NCBI RefSeq assembly: GCF_963662255.1
Contig: NC_085046.1
Coordinates: forward strand, 49,243,797-49,307,796
Direction of reading: 5' to 3'
Length of the DNA: 64,000 nucleotides
DNA from: Cinclus cinclus
Lineage: Eukaryota > Chordata > Aves > Passeriformes > Cinclidae
Shown here: positions 41,101-47,161 of the stretch, in pieces
Layout: every line of letters begins with the position of its first letter
Position numbering within the stretch: position 1 is the first letter of the stretch
Notes under the pieces: generated by a model
Told to the model about the DNA's origin: nothing
What the model saw: only the letters and a program-made list of their open reading frames with translations
Database searches by the model: none
Translations under genes and position numbers: made by a program

Positions 41101-44100
41101 TGTACCAAGAACCATTGTACTTTCTTTCCCCCCATTTGTTTTAGCAACCTAGCTATTGTTGTGGAATCATGGCTTACAAAAGTCTAAACAATTTTGTAAT
41201 ACTAACAGAGAAAATAAAATTTTTCATCTTGAATAGAAGGGTCATGGGAACAGAAGGGAATAGATGGCCCTTCGTGCAAAGAATTCAGAGTACTTAGTGG
41301 GTACTGCAAGCCTAAAAACTCCTTCAGGAGACTAGCCTGCTAGGAGGTTTTTGTGCATTCATTTGGGGGGGAATTGTAAGCTTGTTCAGCAGTATTGGCT
41401 GTGCTGAAAATGTAGTAGCCAAACTGCAATTCTTGCAGGCAAATGTGGGGAAACAAACAAAAGCATGCTCGAAAGAGAGCCAGTCACACTAGAAAATATC
41501 CTTTAGTTGTACAACAAGCACTAGTATTTATTTGCAATAATTGTGTTTGTATATTGTTTTTGACAGAGCCTCCCATGGACCATTCTGATCTGGTTGCAGA
41601 GCTACTGAAAGAGTTATCAAACCATAATGAGAGAGTTGAAGAAAGAAAAGTTGCCCTGTATGAGCTCATGAAGTTAACTCAGGAAGAGTCTTTTGGTGTT
41701 TGGGATGAGCACTTCAAAACAATACTACTTCTGCTGCTTGAAACACTTGGAGATAAAGAGGTAAATTCAGAAACATCATTAAGAATGTTAACCAAGTACA
41801 TGGCTTACTTTCAGTACCTTTGACATTTGTATGACTTGGAGAAAGGGCACAAATCCCAGTTAGTGGTGGAAAAACAAACACAAAAAATGGAAATACAAAG
41901 ATGCCATGAAGTCCAATTGTTCTGATGGTGAAAAGGGCATCAGTGATACTTCTCCAGGATTCCTATTTGTTGATTCTGACATGGTAGATTGAATGAAATA
42001 TTTTTGCACTGAGATTAAAAGCTTATCTCTTTGTTGCCCCTGAATGAATCTAGAATATAAAAATATCATGTGTGGCAAAGCATTTAAAATTTATTTCTCA
42101 AATATAGTAATGGTTGTTGTGAAGAGACTGAGTTCTATGTAGTAGTTCTCTACAAAGGCCATGTTTCTGAAATTACTGAGAATCAAAAAGACACCAGTAC
42201 TTGTGTTTGATTTTTAAAATAATTGTAAAAAGAAAAAGTAAAGAGTGCATTTGCATGATGGTTTTATGAGCGCTTATGTTTGCAACTTAACTTCTGGGTA
42301 ACATAAATAAGTCAAATTAGTTTAGCAGTGTGTTTAGGATAAGTCACCTGAATTTTCTGCAAAAAGAGAGATTTAATAGATTTTTTTCCTACTTTTATTT
42401 GTTAACACTAGATTCAGACTGTGTATGTGTAAAAAGTATAATCTGATTTTTTTCTATTTTTTCCATTACTAAAGACTTTTCCAGCAGCTGAACAAATATT
42501 ACAGGCACATGTCTGTTTAAAGATGCGTAACTCATTAATTTTAATATTGAATCTTTAGCATGCAATTAGAGCTTTGGCACTGAAAGTTCTAAGAGAAATT
42601 CTAAGAAACCAGCCAGCAAGGTTTAAGAATTATGCAGAACTCACAATCATGAAGACATTAGAAGCGCATAAGGATCCTCATAAGGAGGTCAGTAATCAGT
42701 AATTTTATATATGTTATATATAAGTTATAACAAATTATTACAAAGGGAACGAGCTATCCAGAAAATGAGAAATAATCAATTCTTACTGAGGAAGTAATTT
42801 TTTTAATAACAAGCATATTATTAGGTATTTAATAACAATGATGTTATTAGTTAACATGGGTTTGTAAGGAAAAAAATCCTTCAGTTCTAAAAGCTCTTGA
42901 ATGGTTAATACCATCCTCAGTTACTATTGCCTTGGGTGCCATTCCACCGGACAGTGGAACCAACAGTGTCTTACCATGACTCCTTAAGGAATAACTGAAA
43001 GGTGTTTTTCCTTGTTTGACATCTTAAGCAGAATATAGGTTTACTAGAGATCTAAAACAAGCTTTTGGATTTCAGTGAGATTTATGGTTGAGAGAAGAGA
43101 CTAAACAAGACAAGGAATTGTCAACCATTTCCATTCTGCTCTGTTTGATAACATGGCTTTGAAGGTGTTATGGGAAAATGCATGGGAATATGTCAGTGGC
43201 GGAGGTGCTAGTGCCAGGAATAGTGAAGGGATTCAGGAAAAAGGTAAATGTAACCTTGCTCAGAGTTTTTTGTGATGCCTGCATAAACAATAAAGAACAA
43301 TGCATGTAAATATAGAAAACAGATACAGTAAAGAGTCCAATATTCAACTTCTGACATTAGTGTCACTGATGCTGAGGAAATGTTCATTACTAAATGAGTA
43401 CGTTTTCCCCATGCAAGGGCACTTTGTGGAATATACTGTGGAATTTCAGGCTGTGATTCCTCCCATCCCATGACTTTATCACTCTTTTGATAACTCATTT
43501 CTCTTTTCCCTGTGCTGTCTGCATTTGTTTCATATACTGTATCTATTACAGTGTCAATTCCTCACCGTTCTTCTCTGTTCCTGTGTTTTTTTCCCCTCTT
43601 ATCATTTTGTGTGATAGGAGTGAGATTGTAAAGGATGGAGAGAAAATTTTGGAGTTTTTTTTACATCACTTTGTACAACCACTCATTTTGTACAGTAGTT
43701 TCCCTTGTTAGATGGTAGACATCAGTGCGGCACTAATGAGAAAATCAGATGTTAATTTTCTCTGTGGTGCCCTTGTTGTGTTTTGAGCTCGTGTAGCTGT
43801 TGAAGTCCTACCTAATTCTTCTTGTTCTGTATATTCCTCAGGCTTAAAGTACTCTCTTATCATAGTTTCTTTCACAATTATACAGGAAGAAGAACAGCTA
43901 GATTGGCTTCTACAATTAACAATCTAGATATGTCATTAAACACACCTTTGACAAAATGAAGGTGAAAACATGTTTTATCAGTGATCACTGACCTAACGAG
44001 CTATAACAAATGACAACACAAGAAATTACAGGTTTCCAAAGGTGGTGATATTTCAGTATGTAGTTGGAGGGTATGCAGAATACAGAAATTTCAGATCCAA

Positions 44101-46953
44101 TTAAACAAGCAAGGTTGAAAAACTGATGTGTATTACCAAGGACATAGGAGCCACAGAATATCGGGAAGAATTGTGTTTTTAAGAAATAATGTCCAATGGC
44201 TGGACTCTACATATTTCTATGATATTGCAGAAGTCTTGATAGGAAATTTTTATGCTCAAGTCCATTACTGCCAGAAAACAGACCACAGAGTAAGAGTCTC
44301 ATATAAATCACTCTTCTGTGTCTTTTTTTTAAATAGGTGGTGAGATCTGCTGAAGAAGCTGCTTCCATGCTGGCCACTTCCATTAGCCCAGATCAGTGCA
44401 TCAAAGTTCTCTGTCCAATTATCCAAACTGCAGATTACCCCATTAATCTGGCTGCAATCAAAATGCAGACAAAAGTTATAGAAAGAGTACCTAAAGAAAC
44501 CCTTACTCAGATTTTACCAGAGATTGTGCCAGGTCTAATACAGGTAAGGAGAGAAGAAAGAAGAAAATAGAGGGCGTAAAGACCAAACAGACTAGTAAAA
44601 AGAAATGTATACACTCAAATTGCAAAGACTTTTAAAAAATAGTACCATTTGGTTCTTACAAGGGATTTCACTTGTCTGATAGTTGATGGCTGCTTTGACC
44701 CAGAAATACCTTCAACAGTGGGAACAATCTCTTTTGTTAACAGGGAGCTAAATTATAACCATTACTAGGACTCGGGGAATCTCAGTAGGTTATAAAGTCC
44801 TGGTTATAGGTAAGCTGGGTAGATAGTTATAGTTCTAAGATAGCTCTTTGTTTTTTAAACTTTTTTCCAAGTTACATAATTTGATGTGAAATTCAACATG
44901 TTTTATTTATGTATAATTGTAGGGTTTTATCAGCTGGGGCTTTTGGGAGGCAAGAGGAAACAAGCAGTTTTATAAAAGTTGAATAAAATTAGAAGGATAT
45001 CCAAGTTTTCTCTTCCTTTGTCTTTAAAACTGGAGTTTTTTACCAGCTTTTTTTAGTATCATATTAAGAGCCAAAATACATTAATTTCCTTAATGGATCA
45101 AGACTTTCTGGAGTTGGCAGCTGCATTGTGCAGATTTGTCTTTAATGAGTGTGACCCACTCCTACATCTGCAGGAAAATAGAGGCTGAGAAGGGAGTCTG
45201 AGTGAGACAGCCAGGCATGGAGTGTTAGAAAAATGGCAAAAGAAACAAAAATCATTGAAGAATGAGGTGGAGGTTAACAAAAGAATCTTTAGCTGTTAAG
45301 AGGGTTCATTCAGAGAGTCAGGAAGCTCTAAATTGTGAGTGGTCTTTTGCTTTAAGTAAATACCTGTATAATCTAGAAGCATTCTCTTACGTGCTCACCT
45401 ATTGCATGGCAGCAGCTTGGTTTTCAGTGTAACTTATGAACAGGACTGTGTGGGTTTTAAATTCAGCTTGGAAAATGATTATTGATGATGACTAATAGGC
45501 AACCTGCTTTTTAACTGCATGTGCTGTATTTGTGTCTGGTTTTTTGTTGGAATGCTTCATTGGGCTACACTGGCATTAATTTACCATAGACTTCAATGTG
45601 TTTATTATAGTAAATAAGTAAAGAGCTTTCTGGGGCTTTTAATCACTAACTGATAAGGTATTCATGTTAATTTTATTGCTTTCTAGGGTTATGATAATTC
45701 AGAGAGCAGCGTTCGTAAGGCATGTGTTTTCTGCCTTGTAGCTATTCATGCAGTAATTGGTGATGAACTAAAACCACATCTCAGTCAACTCACTGGCAGT
45801 AAAGTAAGTAGAAGATATTGTGTAAAGAAATTTTGGCTCATAATTGTATCTATGAATTGGCATTTTGGTTGCCATTGCCAGAAAGTTTCAAACAAGTGTA
45901 TACTTGAAAGAGAATATCAGTTGTATTAATACAACTTTGCTGTAAAATATTCAAAACTGAGAGTCCACAGATCTTTATTTATGCAAGTGTACAAACTTTT
46001 GCATGAAGATAATTCCTAAACTATGTTTCTTACTGCTTTTTTAATGCATTCAGTTACTTGTATGCAGGTAGTAGTGATAATGGCTGCATTCAGCAGGCTT
46101 TTCCTATCAGTGTTTCTTGTCTTTGTTTTCATGCAAGTTCTTATTGAAAAACAAGGAACATGATATGTCCATGTTACATAGAGAAGTTTCATAAATTCTT
46201 TCTCCTTGTTATTTTGCTTTCACCAGTCTTCTCAGTACCTCTAATTTGAAATAATAAGCCACAGTCTACTCCTTTTTATTTCAGGATAGTTATGACTTTG
46301 TTGACATCTTTTTCAAGCAGTTTTTTGCATATAAACAACTATATGTTAATTGTGAATCTCTTTGTCCTTGGGAGTAAAACAGGACAATTAATTTTGTGTG
46401 TCTGTGATAGAAGACAGTTCTATCTTTAAAATAGTCTCTGGCAGTGATTGTATTTAAAGTGACTCTAGACAATATTAGAAGCTTTAGTAAGTACCAGCAT
46501 CAGCAACTCTGACTAGCAGCTAAAACCTCAGCATTAACTTAAAAGAAAAAAAAAACCAAACCACTACCATATTTAGAAAAGTATTGTAACTGGAGGAAAG
46601 TACTCCATCTATCTTAATCTAGTTACCTTATATCGTACTCTTTACATCCTTAGAGAAGCTTAAGCAGTTTACTTGTGACAGATTTTACTTTTGTTTGATG
46701 TTTTCCGTTGGCATGTTATGTTCCTTTTGAATCAACTGTGTAAAGTGTAATTTTGCTTTTAGGGAAAAGAAAAAGGATTAATGTCTATTTTGTTGTACAA
46801 TTACTGTAATCAGTCTGTACAGTTTGCAAATACTAAACAGAGTTAATTTCTGGCTTAAATTTGCAGATGAAATTATTGAACCTTTACATCAAAAGGGCAC
46901 AAACAGGCTCTGGCGCAGGGGATACAGCAGCAGATATGTCTGGACAAAGCTAA
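2160..46953 (+). CDS. CLASP2: CLASP2, CLIP-associating protein 2 (spliced, 3' part; 22 exons)
   Basis: CLASPs are microtubule-binding proteins that promote rescue, suppress catastrophe, and act at plus ends, the cell cortex, Golgi and kinetochores. Joining the 22 exons listed below gives 2660 nt: two bases that finish a Gly codon, then 885 codons plus TAA, with GT-AG introns and consistent phases throughout. In the encoded fragment (numbering from the first complete codon, without the candidate 27-nt and 51-nt exons) residues 1 to about 240 are an Ser/Arg/Pro-rich basic linker with SxIP motifs SKIP (77-80) and SRIP (100-103). Residues about 240-475 form TOG3, about 479-640 a phospho-rich linker, and about 645-875 TOG4, the CLIP-interacting domain. 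Recalled human CLASP2 matches nearly throughout. CLASP1 is excluded by [14 protein letters not shown] and the tail ending DMSGQS. The N-terminal exons (TOG1, TOG2) lie upstream, so the gene is partial here. Confidence 0.97.
2178..4110 (+). other. CLASP2: CLASP2 intron
   Basis: Intron between the 18-nt exon and the exon at 4111. AT-rich, ending tcttttctag. No repeat or extra exon recognised. Confidence 0.8.
4111..4212 (+). CDS. CLASP2: CLASP2 exon (basic linker, ...[13 protein letters not shown])
   Basis: 102-nt exon, phase 2 in and one base (C) out, between tcttttctag and gtatgt. It encodes [10 protein letters not shown] through [14 protein letters not shown], aligning with human CLASP2 [15 protein letters not shown]. 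The first part ([11 protein letters not shown]) diverges from human, as expected for a disordered linker. The final C base becomes Pro or Arg depending on whether the candidate microexon at 4348 is used. Confidence 0.93.
4348..4374 (+). CDS. CLASP2: Candidate alternative 27-nt microexon of CLASP2 (RSSSPDQNE)
   Basis: Flanked by ctgtgccttag and gtattt, 135 nt downstream of the exon at 4111. In the phase left by that exon it reads R-S-S-S-P-D-Q-N-E, then turns the next codon from Pro to Ala ([21 protein letters not shown]). This has the same length and place as RSRSANPAG in human CLASP1 (QSQ-RSRSANPAG-AGSRSSSPG, recalled). The exact 9-residue match in length, frame and RS content argues for a real cassette exon. 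No transcript evidence is available here, and the upstream pyrimidine tract is moderate. Confidence 0.72.
4375..9274 (+). other. CLASP2: CLASP2 intron
   Basis: About 4.9 kb of AT-rich intron containing only short homopolymer runs. ORFs of up to 130 codons (for example 6610-7002) have no recognisable similarity and T/F/L-rich composition typical of translated AT-rich intron. Confidence 0.75.
9275..9445 (+). CDS. CLASP2: CLASP2 exon with first SxIP motif (SKIP)
   Basis: 171-nt exon bounded by ctgccttcag and gtaaga, phase 2 in, one base out. It encodes [19 protein letters not shown]..., then [24 protein letters not shown] flanked by basic residues is the EB1/EB3-binding SxIP type that brings CLASPs to growing plus ends. 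The SRSGSP and SREASPSR repeats resemble the clustered GSK3/CDK phosphosites known in CLASP2 that control plus-end tracking; individual sites are not proven from sequence. Confidence 0.95.
9446..10356 (+). other. CLASP2: CLASP2 intron with alternating TG/CG tract
   Basis: The only notable feature is a 24-bp alternating purine-pyrimidine stretch at 9771-9794 (TG repeats, CGCGC, TGTGTGT). Otherwise AT-rich intron. Confidence 0.75.
10357..10464 (+). CDS. CLASP2: CLASP2 exon with second SxIP motif (SRIP)
   Basis: 108-nt, GC-rich exon after a rather weak acceptor (gaatcatactag) and before a strong donor (gtaagt). It encodes [19 protein letters not shown] followed by [21 protein letters not shown] lies 23 residues after SKIP, the paired arrangement of vertebrate CLASPs. 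Human has ARSSRIPRP; here the second residue pair is GS. The exon leaves one G that joins the next exon to give Ala. Confidence 0.95.
10465..14085 (+). other. CLASP2: CLASP2 intron
   Basis: 3.6-kb AT-rich intron. Holds an A-run at about 11888-11905 and a degenerate TG-rich stretch at about 13775-13803. No repeat family recognised. Confidence 0.7.
14086..14148 (+). CDS. CLASP2: CLASP2 exon (63 nt, [20 protein letters not shown])
   Basis: Bounded by tgttattgcag and gtgaag. Encodes [21 protein letters not shown], close to human [21 protein letters not shown]. Length is a multiple of three with phase 2 in and one base out, so it could be skipped in frame. CLASP1 lacks an equivalent, which suggests a CLASP2-specific, possibly alternative linker exon. 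Confidence 0.93.
14149..14810 (+). other. CLASP2: CLASP2 intron ending in a tandem acceptor
   Basis: Short intron. Its 3' end, attgcagcag, contains two AGs three bases apart (14806-14807 and 14809-14810), a NAGNAG acceptor. Confidence 0.8.
14811..14917 (+). CDS. CLASP2: CLASP2 exon ([21 protein letters not shown]...)
   Basis: 107 nt from the downstream AG of a NAGNAG acceptor to donor gtaaga. Encodes [36 protein letters not shown] chose 14811 because it aligns with human GASGPGYGISQ without a gap; starting at 14808 adds one codon (Ala). The Leu codon is the last of the exon, phase 0. Confidence 0.94.
14918..18207 (+). other. CLASP2: CLASP2 intron containing an LTR fragment
   Basis: 3.3-kb intron. 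Contains the sense-strand avian LTR at about 15354-15915 (separate entry). The rest is AT-rich with nothing recognised. Confidence 0.75.
15354..15915 (+). mobile_element. Solo LTR fragment of an avian endogenous retrovirus (TGTCATGGTTTAACC type)
   Basis: Matches from memory an abundant avian LTR: GGCAGCTAAGCCCCTCACAG near the start, GTGGGTTGAGATAAAGATAG with AGTTTAATA, a TATA-like TTTATAGACTGAGCATGATG, then TCACTTTGGTCAATTTGGGT, CCTGGCTGTGTC, and a terminal TAGCCAAAACCAGCACA. The expected first 20 or so bases are missing, so it is slightly 5'-truncated. No retroviral coding sequence adjoins it. Orientation follows the usual LTR reading (TATA before the 3' end). Exact family name and target-site duplication were not determined. 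Confidence 0.8.
18208..18231 (+). CDS. CLASP2: CLASP2 exon, 24-nt microexon (LLGDIRTK)
   Basis: Acceptor ctgctaacag after a long pyrimidine-rich stretch, donor AAG|gtatag. Encodes LLGDIRTK exactly as in human CLASP2 ([15 protein letters not shown]). Phase 0 on both sides. Skipping it gives [14 protein letters not shown], which is the arrangement in CLASP1, so it is a natural cassette exon. A TGC motif sits at 18199-18201, just before the acceptor, of the kind recognised by the neuronal splicing factor SRRM4 (inference). Confidence 0.93.
18232..18689 (+). other. CLASP2: CLASP2 intron
   Basis: 458-nt AT-rich intron with no recognised features. The acceptor is ctgtgcaatag. Confidence 0.8.
18690..18934 (+). 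CDS. CLASP2: CLASP2 exon, linker to start of TOG3
   Basis: 245-nt exon: [20 protein letters not shown], then an acidic/Ser-rich stretch [20 protein letters not shown], then [20 protein letters not shown] and [23 protein letters not shown]3 begins near [26 protein letters not shown] is the first HEAT-repeat helix pair. Ends with two bases (AG) that combine with T of the next exon to make Ser. ORFs on the opposite strand here are shadows. Confidence 0.97.
18935..19493 (+). other. CLASP2: CLASP2 intron
   Basis: 559-nt intron between two TOG3 exons, ending gttgttttaacag. No recognised features. Confidence 0.8.
19494..19557 (+). CDS. CLASP2: CLASP2 exon (TOG3, [20 protein letters not shown])
   Basis: 64-nt exon encoding (S)[21 protein letters not shown], identical to the vertebrate family apart from HSK versus human CLASP2 HGK. 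Phase 0 out, so the following 3-nt exon adds exactly one Arg and can be included or skipped. Confidence 0.96.
20840..21180 (+). mobile_element. Probable endogenous retroviral LTR (boundaries uncertain)
   Basis: It has the order of control signals expected of an LTR: CCAAT at 20840-20844 and inverted ATTGG at 20885-20889 and 20909-20913, a TATA box CTATAAAAG at 20999-21007, and a polyadenylation signal AATAAA at 21047-21052 about 45 bases later. A GC-rich U5-like segment follows, and candidate CA ends lie at 21137 and 21180. No matching internal retroviral sequence is present, so it would be a solo LTR. The family is not recognised. Confidence 0.55.
21202..21250 (+). repeat. Poly-G / purine-rich tract
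   Basis: Nineteen consecutive Gs (21202-21220), one C, then GGGGAGGGAGGGAGAGGAGG and more purines. It adjoins the probable LTR and has clear G-quadruplex potential in RNA and DNA. Length is liable to sequencing error. Confidence 0.85.
21973..21975 (+). CDS. CLASP2: CLASP2 3-nt microexon encoding one Arg (AGA)
   Basis: Sequence aactctctttag|AGA|gtaagt: a strong acceptor and near-consensus donor separated by only three bases. Inclusion turns ...[15 protein letters not shown]... into [16 protein letters not shown], which is exactly the K-R-V found in human CLASP1 and CLASP2. Skipping removes the single Arg with no frameshift. Two TGC motifs at 21939-21945 and a CT-rich stretch precede it, as for other SRRM4-dependent neuronal microexons (inference). 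Two other readings of AGAGAG are possible, but only this one has both AG and GT in place. Confidence 0.87.
21976..24903 (+). other. CLASP2: CLASP2 intron
   Basis: 2.9-kb intron. A short antisense CR1-like piece lies at about 23398-23450; otherwise AT-rich, with a C-rich patch at about 22880-22915 and a T-run at about 24205. Ends ttctgccttttag. Confidence 0.7.
23398..23450 (-). mobile_element. Short CR1-like fragment (3' end, antisense)
   Basis: Reads like the reverse complement of a CR1 3' end: ATCATAAAATACTTGGATAA followed by GGAACCTCAAGGTTGATCTGG and TCCAATCTTT, compared with the usual atcatagaat..ggaagggacctcaaaggtcatctggtccaaccc. Too short and diverged for certainty. Confidence 0.45.
24904..25067 (+). 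CDS. CLASP2: CLASP2 exon (TOG3, [20 protein letters not shown]...)
   Basis: 164-nt exon encoding [40 protein letters not shown] and [14 protein letters not shown], plus two bases of an Arg codon. Near-identical to human CLASP2; IQVHK distinguishes it from CLASP1 IIIHK. Confidence 0.97.
25068..25797 (+). other. CLASP2: CLASP2 intron with 31-bp tandem duplication
   Basis: Contains a head-to-tail duplication of 31 bp at 25421-25451 and 25452-25482 with one mismatch (position 8, g versus t). Otherwise AT-rich. Confidence 0.85.
25421..25482 (+). repeat. 31-bp tandem duplication, two copies
   Basis: Unit begins gtctgca and ends ttttaaggagtta; the copies are adjacent and differ at a single base. 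A recent local duplication in an intron with no evident function. Confidence 0.92.
25798..25876 (+). CDS. CLASP2: CLASP2 exon (TOG3, [20 protein letters not shown]...)
   Basis: 79-nt exon, one base completing Arg then [26 protein letters not shown]. Human CLASP2 has N for S in QFNIL. SFPNDLQ is CLASP2-type (CLASP1 has SFPFDQQ). Phase 0 out. Confidence 0.96.
25877..30615 (+). other. CLASP2: CLASP2 intron (4.7 kb)
   Basis: AT-rich intron with one candidate 51-nt exon at 26034 (separate entry) and imprecise repeats of gaataattgat at about 27570-27628. No mobile element recognised. Confidence 0.7.
26034..26084 (+). CDS. CLASP2: Speculative 51-nt cassette exon in TOG3 ([17 protein letters not shown])
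   Basis: A pyrimidine-rich acceptor (ttttataaactttcag) and a GT (AAG|gttttt) bracket 51 bases, open in the phase needed (0 in, 0 out), 157 nt after the exon at 25798. It would insert [17 protein letters not shown] between SLK and [10 protein letters not shown]. The stretch is about 55 percent GC in an intron of roughly 30 percent, which is suggestive. Against it: the donor is weak, an open 51-mer of the right length arises by chance fairly often, and I recall no human counterpart. Confidence 0.33.
30616..30759 (+). CDS. CLASP2: CLASP2 exon (TOG3, [20 protein letters not shown]...)
   Basis: 144-nt exon, phase 0 on both sides: [54 protein letters not shown] is CLASP2-type (CLASP1 MDPTDF). Forms HEAT helices of TOG3. 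Confidence 0.97.
30760..34446 (+). other. CLASP2: CLASP2 intron
   Basis: 3.7-kb AT-rich intron. A T-run near 34148-34162 is followed by a 12-base G-run at about 34189-34200. No element or exon recognised. Confidence 0.75.
34447..34590 (+). CDS. CLASP2: CLASP2 exon (end of TOG3)
   Basis: 144-nt exon, phase 0: [53 protein letters not shown] is CLASP2-type (CLASP1 KNSSN). It closes TOG3 and starts the phospho-rich linker. Confidence 0.97.
34591..34945 (+). other. CLASP2: CLASP2 intron
   Basis: 355-nt intron ending in a good pyrimidine tract, cacctctcctcctccag. Nothing else recognised. Confidence 0.85.
34946..35052 (+). CDS. CLASP2: CLASP2 exon (Ser/Thr-Pro linker)
   Basis: 107-nt exon encoding [35 protein letters not shown] plus two bases of Ser. 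It carries several S/T-P motifs (GSP, RPTP, RSP, SSP, TSP, LSP), typical proline-directed kinase sites. Matches human [20 protein letters not shown]. Confidence 0.96.
35053..36139 (+). other. CLASP2: CLASP2 intron containing an LTR fragment
   Basis: 1.1-kb intron holding the 298-bp LTR at 35341-35638. The acceptor ccatggctcacag is followed by T completing the Ser codon. Confidence 0.85.
35341..35638 (+). mobile_element. Internally deleted avian ERV LTR (TGTCATGGTTTAACC type)
   Basis: Starts TGTCATGGTTTAACCTCAGC, CAACTAAGCATCACACAGCC and ends ACCAGCTACTATGAGGAAAG, CTATTCCAGCCAAAACCAAC-ACA, the two ends of the same LTR type as the copy near 15354. It is about half the length of that copy and lacks the TATA/GAGCATGA section, so the centre is deleted or replaced. 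No internal retroviral sequence. Target-site duplications were not evident. Confidence 0.82.
36140..36293 (+). CDS. CLASP2: CLASP2 exon ([20 protein letters not shown]...)
   Basis: 154-nt exon encoding [51 protein letters not shown]. These residues decide CLASP2 over CLASP1 (which has [34 protein letters not shown]). Donor gtgagt, phase 0. Confidence 0.97.
36294..36979 (+). other. CLASP2: CLASP2 intron
   Basis: 686-nt AT-rich intron; acceptor cttcctctcctgcag. Nothing recognised. Confidence 0.85.
36980..37208 (+). CDS. CLASP2: CLASP2 exon (linker to TOG4)
   Basis: 229-nt exon: [76 protein letters not shown]. The first 20 residues diverge from human (MCGGPGMSDPRAGGDATDSS) while the rest is conserved. 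Donor gtaaga leaves one G. Confidence 0.96.
37209..41566 (+). other. CLASP2: CLASP2 intron (4.4 kb)
   Basis: AT-rich intron with no recognised mobile element. ORFs of up to about 115 codons show no family resemblance. Confidence 0.75.
41567..41760 (+). CDS. CLASP2: CLASP2 exon (start of TOG4/CLIP-interacting domain)
   Basis: 194-nt exon: [65 protein letters not shown]. Human CLASP2 has DLSLDHSDL, so the first few residues vary. This domain binds CLIP-170, LL5-beta and other partners in the family. An open frame extends upstream of 41567, but the splice acceptor tgttttt-gacag and homology set the start. Confidence 0.97.
41761..42558 (+). other. CLASP2: CLASP2 intron
   Basis: 798-nt AT-rich intron ending attgaatctttag. 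Nothing recognised. Confidence 0.85.
42559..42687 (+). CDS. CLASP2: CLASP2 exon (TOG4, [20 protein letters not shown]...)
   Basis: 129-nt exon, phase 0: [43 protein letters not shown]. Human CLASP2 starts PTIRALALK; the H here resembles CLASP1 (HSIRALALR). Confidence 0.96.
42688..44336 (+). other. CLASP2: CLASP2 intron
   Basis: 1.65-kb AT-rich intron. Ends in a T-run and aaatag. Nothing recognised. Confidence 0.8.
44337..44543 (+). CDS. CLASP2: CLASP2 exon (TOG4, [20 protein letters not shown]...)
   Basis: 207-nt exon, phase 0: [69 protein letters not shown]. Close to human CLASP2 throughout; donor gtaagg. Confidence 0.97.
44544..45686 (+). other. CLASP2: CLASP2 intron
   Basis: 1.1-kb AT-rich intron ending attgctttctag. 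Nothing recognised. Confidence 0.85.
45687..45803 (+). CDS. CLASP2: CLASP2 exon (TOG4, [20 protein letters not shown]...)
   Basis: 117-nt exon, phase 0: [53 protein letters not shown] is CLASP2-type (CLASP1 YSVIGEDLKPHLAQ). Donor gtaagt. Confidence 0.97.
45804..46866 (+). other. CLASP2: CLASP2 last intron
   Basis: 1.06-kb AT-rich intron. Ends ttaaatttgcag. An A-run at about 46545-46555 is the only low-complexity feature. Confidence 0.85.
46867..46953 (+). CDS. CLASP2: CLASP2 terminal coding exon and stop
   Basis: Encodes [28 protein letters not shown] and stop TAA (46951-46953). Human CLASP2 ends GSGGADPTTDVSGQS; CLASP1 ends in a Ser-rich tail with DVSTHS. This fixes the gene identity and the 3' end of the reading frame. 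Confidence 0.97.
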   Translation: MKLLNLYIKRAQTGSGAGDTAADMSGQS

Positions 46954-47155
46954 TGAAGCTGACAAGAGTTAACCAGGTCTCCTAAAGCAAGGGCCCTCTT
47001 CAGTGAAAGGAAAATCCTTACATGCAACTTCTGGAACTTTTTTCTTGTTTTCTTTTGGTCGTCCCCCCCATCTTCTTTTGTTATTTTTCTTTTGTTTGGG
47101 GTTTGGGTTTTTTTTTTCTTTAACCGACACTGTCCTCGTGACATGAGACTGTTGC

Positions 47156-47161
47156 AATAAA
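47156..47161 (+). terminator. CLASP2: Proximal poly(A) signal AATAAA
   Basis: Canonical hexamer 203 nt after the stop codon. It would give a short CLASP2 3'UTR. A second AATAAA lies at 47213. Confidence 0.5.

Noticed and set aside
2160..46953. Identity as CLASP1
   Set aside because: Discriminating segments ([41 protein letters not shown], tail DMSGQS) follow CLASP2 rather than CLASP1, and the neighbour is UBP1.
47095..47120. Possible retroposon tail in the CLASP2 3'UTR
   Set aside because: Only a G/T-rich low-complexity patch; no element body or target-site duplication seen.
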